NCBI GenBank assembly: GCA_020026285.1
Contig: JAHHQS010000169.1
Span: 1-7,618, forward strand
Source: Parabacteroides sp.
Lineage (GTDB): Bacteria > Bacteroidota > Bacteroidia > Bacteroidales > Tannerellaceae
DNA: 7,618 bases
Direction of reading: 5' to 3'
In this document: positions 6,784 through 7,618 of the stretch, piece after piece
How positions within the stretch are numbered: the first letter of the stretch is position 1
Layout of the letters: each line of letters starts with the position of its first letter
Position numbers and translations under genes: made by a program
Notes under the pieces: model-generated
What the model saw: only the letters and a program-made list of their open reading frames with translations
Database searches by the model: none
What the model was told of the DNA's origin: nothing

Positions 6784-7618
6784 TTAGTTGGATGTATTGA
6801 AAATTTCTTTGATTTTTGTTCTATCTATCTTGTTACTGTTATTTATCGGGAATTTGTCAATGAATTGGATTTCACGGGGAATCATGTAATAGGGAAGTTT
6901 CCCCTGAAGGAAAACTTTCAGTTTTTCCGCATCAATACTATTATTTCCTTCGATAATCAATGCAATGGTATCACCGGTTCCTTCTCGATTGCAGGTCATG
7001 GCTATGACGTTTCTGGAAAAATCAAGGTATTTCTTTGTTGTATTTTCTATCTCGTTCAGTTCGATTCTGAATCCCTGGATTTTGACCTGATGATCTTTGC
7101 GTCCGCAATAGTATATGTCTCCTTCTTCATCCATGATACACAAATCTCCTGTTTTATAAAATCTTCTTCCTGTCTTCGTTTCAATAATCGTCTCTTTGGT
7201 CTTTTCCGGATTGTTCAGGTATCCATCCATAACCTGTGGTCCTGCTATCAGTAATTCTCCTTGTTCACCGAGTGGCAGGTGTGCTCCATTTTTGTCTGCA
7301 ATGACGGCCTCAGTTCCGGGAAATGGATGTCCGATGGCAATCATGCCGTTATATGCTTTTATCTTTTCTTTTGGTATTGTGTAGCAACAGCAATATATAG
7401 TGGCTTCCGTCGGTCCGTAAAGGTTTTTAAATGTTGCATTAGGAGCACATTGCCTGAATTTTGAAATAATTTCCATTTGTGAAGCTTCTGCTGCCAGAAC
7501 CAGGTATTTCAAATAAGGCAGATGAATGTCTGAAAAATAAGGGGAGAGTAATTGTAGTAACGAGGGGGTAACTGCAGCAAATGTGAGCGACTCTTCTTCC
7601 AAAAGAGAGGCTACTTTG
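6784..7618 (-). CDS. Amino-acid adenylation enzyme, DltA/NRPS A-domain family (5' end outside window)
   Basis: The frame is open to the window edge, so this is the C-terminal 277 residues of a protein that should total about 500. It would activate a carboxylic acid, probably an amino acid, with ATP and load it on the adjacent carrier protein. Numbering visible residues from the edge, the adenylation core motifs run in order: NLYGPTE (A5, 65-71), GELLIAGP (A6, 120-127), YKTGDL (A7, 154-159, with the ribose-binding Asp158), GRKDHQVKIQGFRIEL (A8, 172-187), LPYYMIP (A9, 241-247) and NSNKIDR (A10, with catalytic Lys263). The phosphate-binding A3 motif lies beyond the window. There is no condensation or thioesterase domain after it. 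The AAE at 42-44 stands where DltA has CGE. The substrate cannot be fixed; alanine or another small amino acid is a reasonable guess. A TTG at 7600-7602 is an internal codon, not the start. Confidence 0.93.
   Translation of the reverse strand, partial: KVASLLEEESLTFAAVTPSLLQLLSPYFSDIHLPYLKYLVLAAEASQMEIISKFRQCAPNATFKNLYGPTEATIYCCCYTIPKEKIKAYNGMIAIGHPFPGTEAVIADKNGAHLPLGEQGELLIAGPQVMDGYLNNPEKTKETIIETKTGRRFYKTGDLCIMDEEGDIYYCGRKDHQVKIQGFRIELNEIENTTKKYLDFSRNVIAMTCNREGTGDTIALIIEGNNSIDAEKLKVFLQGKLPYYMIPREIQFIDKFPINNSNKIDRTKIKEIFNTSN

Noticed and set aside
6865..7254. Plus-strand open frame of 129 codons
   Set aside because: It lies wholly opposite the adenylation domain, whose conserved motifs run through the same DNA, and its translation shows no recognisable domain.
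5097..7618. True Gram-positive dlt operon for teichoic acid D-alanylation
   Set aside because: The DltA cysteine is missing and the surrounding genes are Bacteroidetes-type, where teichoic acid is not expected; Dlt-like is safer.
6784..7618. Part of a nonribosomal peptide synthetase
   Set aside because: The adenylation domain stands alone, with a separate carrier protein and an MBOAT next to it, and no condensation or thioesterase domain is seen.

Overview
The window looks like a Bacteroidales chromosome (Bacteroides, Phocaeicola or Parabacteroides type). The signs are an AT-rich sequence, a Bacteroidetes-type ECF sigma factor paired with a FecR-like anti-sigma factor carrying a C-terminal DUF4974-type domain, lipoproteins with Bacteroides-style signal peptides (one with the WDPMKW motif and a BACON-like fold), an outer-membrane beta-barrel protein, and weak or absent Shine-Dalgarno sequences. 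Nearly everything is on the minus strand, so the genes read from right to left.

Right part (7618 down to 2645): six tightly packed minus-strand genes with gaps of only 2, 2, 5, 11 and 6 bp, almost certainly one operon. In transcription order they encode an amino-acid adenylation enzyme (DltA-like, 5' part outside the window), an acyl carrier protein (DltC-like), an MBOAT membrane acyltransferase (DltB/AlgI-like), a membrane-anchored SGNH-type protein (DltD/AlgJ-like), a small BACON-like lipoprotein and a larger PepSY-like lipoprotein. The first four make a complete Dlt-type relay: activate an amino acid, load it on a phosphopantetheine arm, pass it across the membrane, and transfer it to an envelope polymer. 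The organism appears to be Gram-negative and should have no teichoic acid, so the acceptor must be something else, such as lipid A/LPS, a capsule or a surface glycan. The MBOAT ends in FIYLQF, resembling the acceptor motif of the small DltX protein, and the adenylation domain lacks the cysteine typical of DltA.

Left part (2491 down to 322): after a 153-bp gap that may hold a promoter come an outer-membrane beta-barrel protein, an ECF sigma factor and a FecR-like anti-sigma factor. They lie in the same direction with gaps of 34 and 6 bp. No SusC/SusD pair follows the anti-sigma gene, unlike the usual Bacteroidetes arrangement. This module may sense the envelope and regulate the acylation operon or itself, but that is inferred from position only.

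Left edge (1-321): the last codons of a plus-strand gene end at 110 and converge on the anti-sigma gene. The 211-bp interval between them holds a strong hairpin (137-168), probably a terminator, a second small hairpin (196-210), and nothing else recognisable. No tRNA, rRNA, CRISPR array or insertion sequence was seen.
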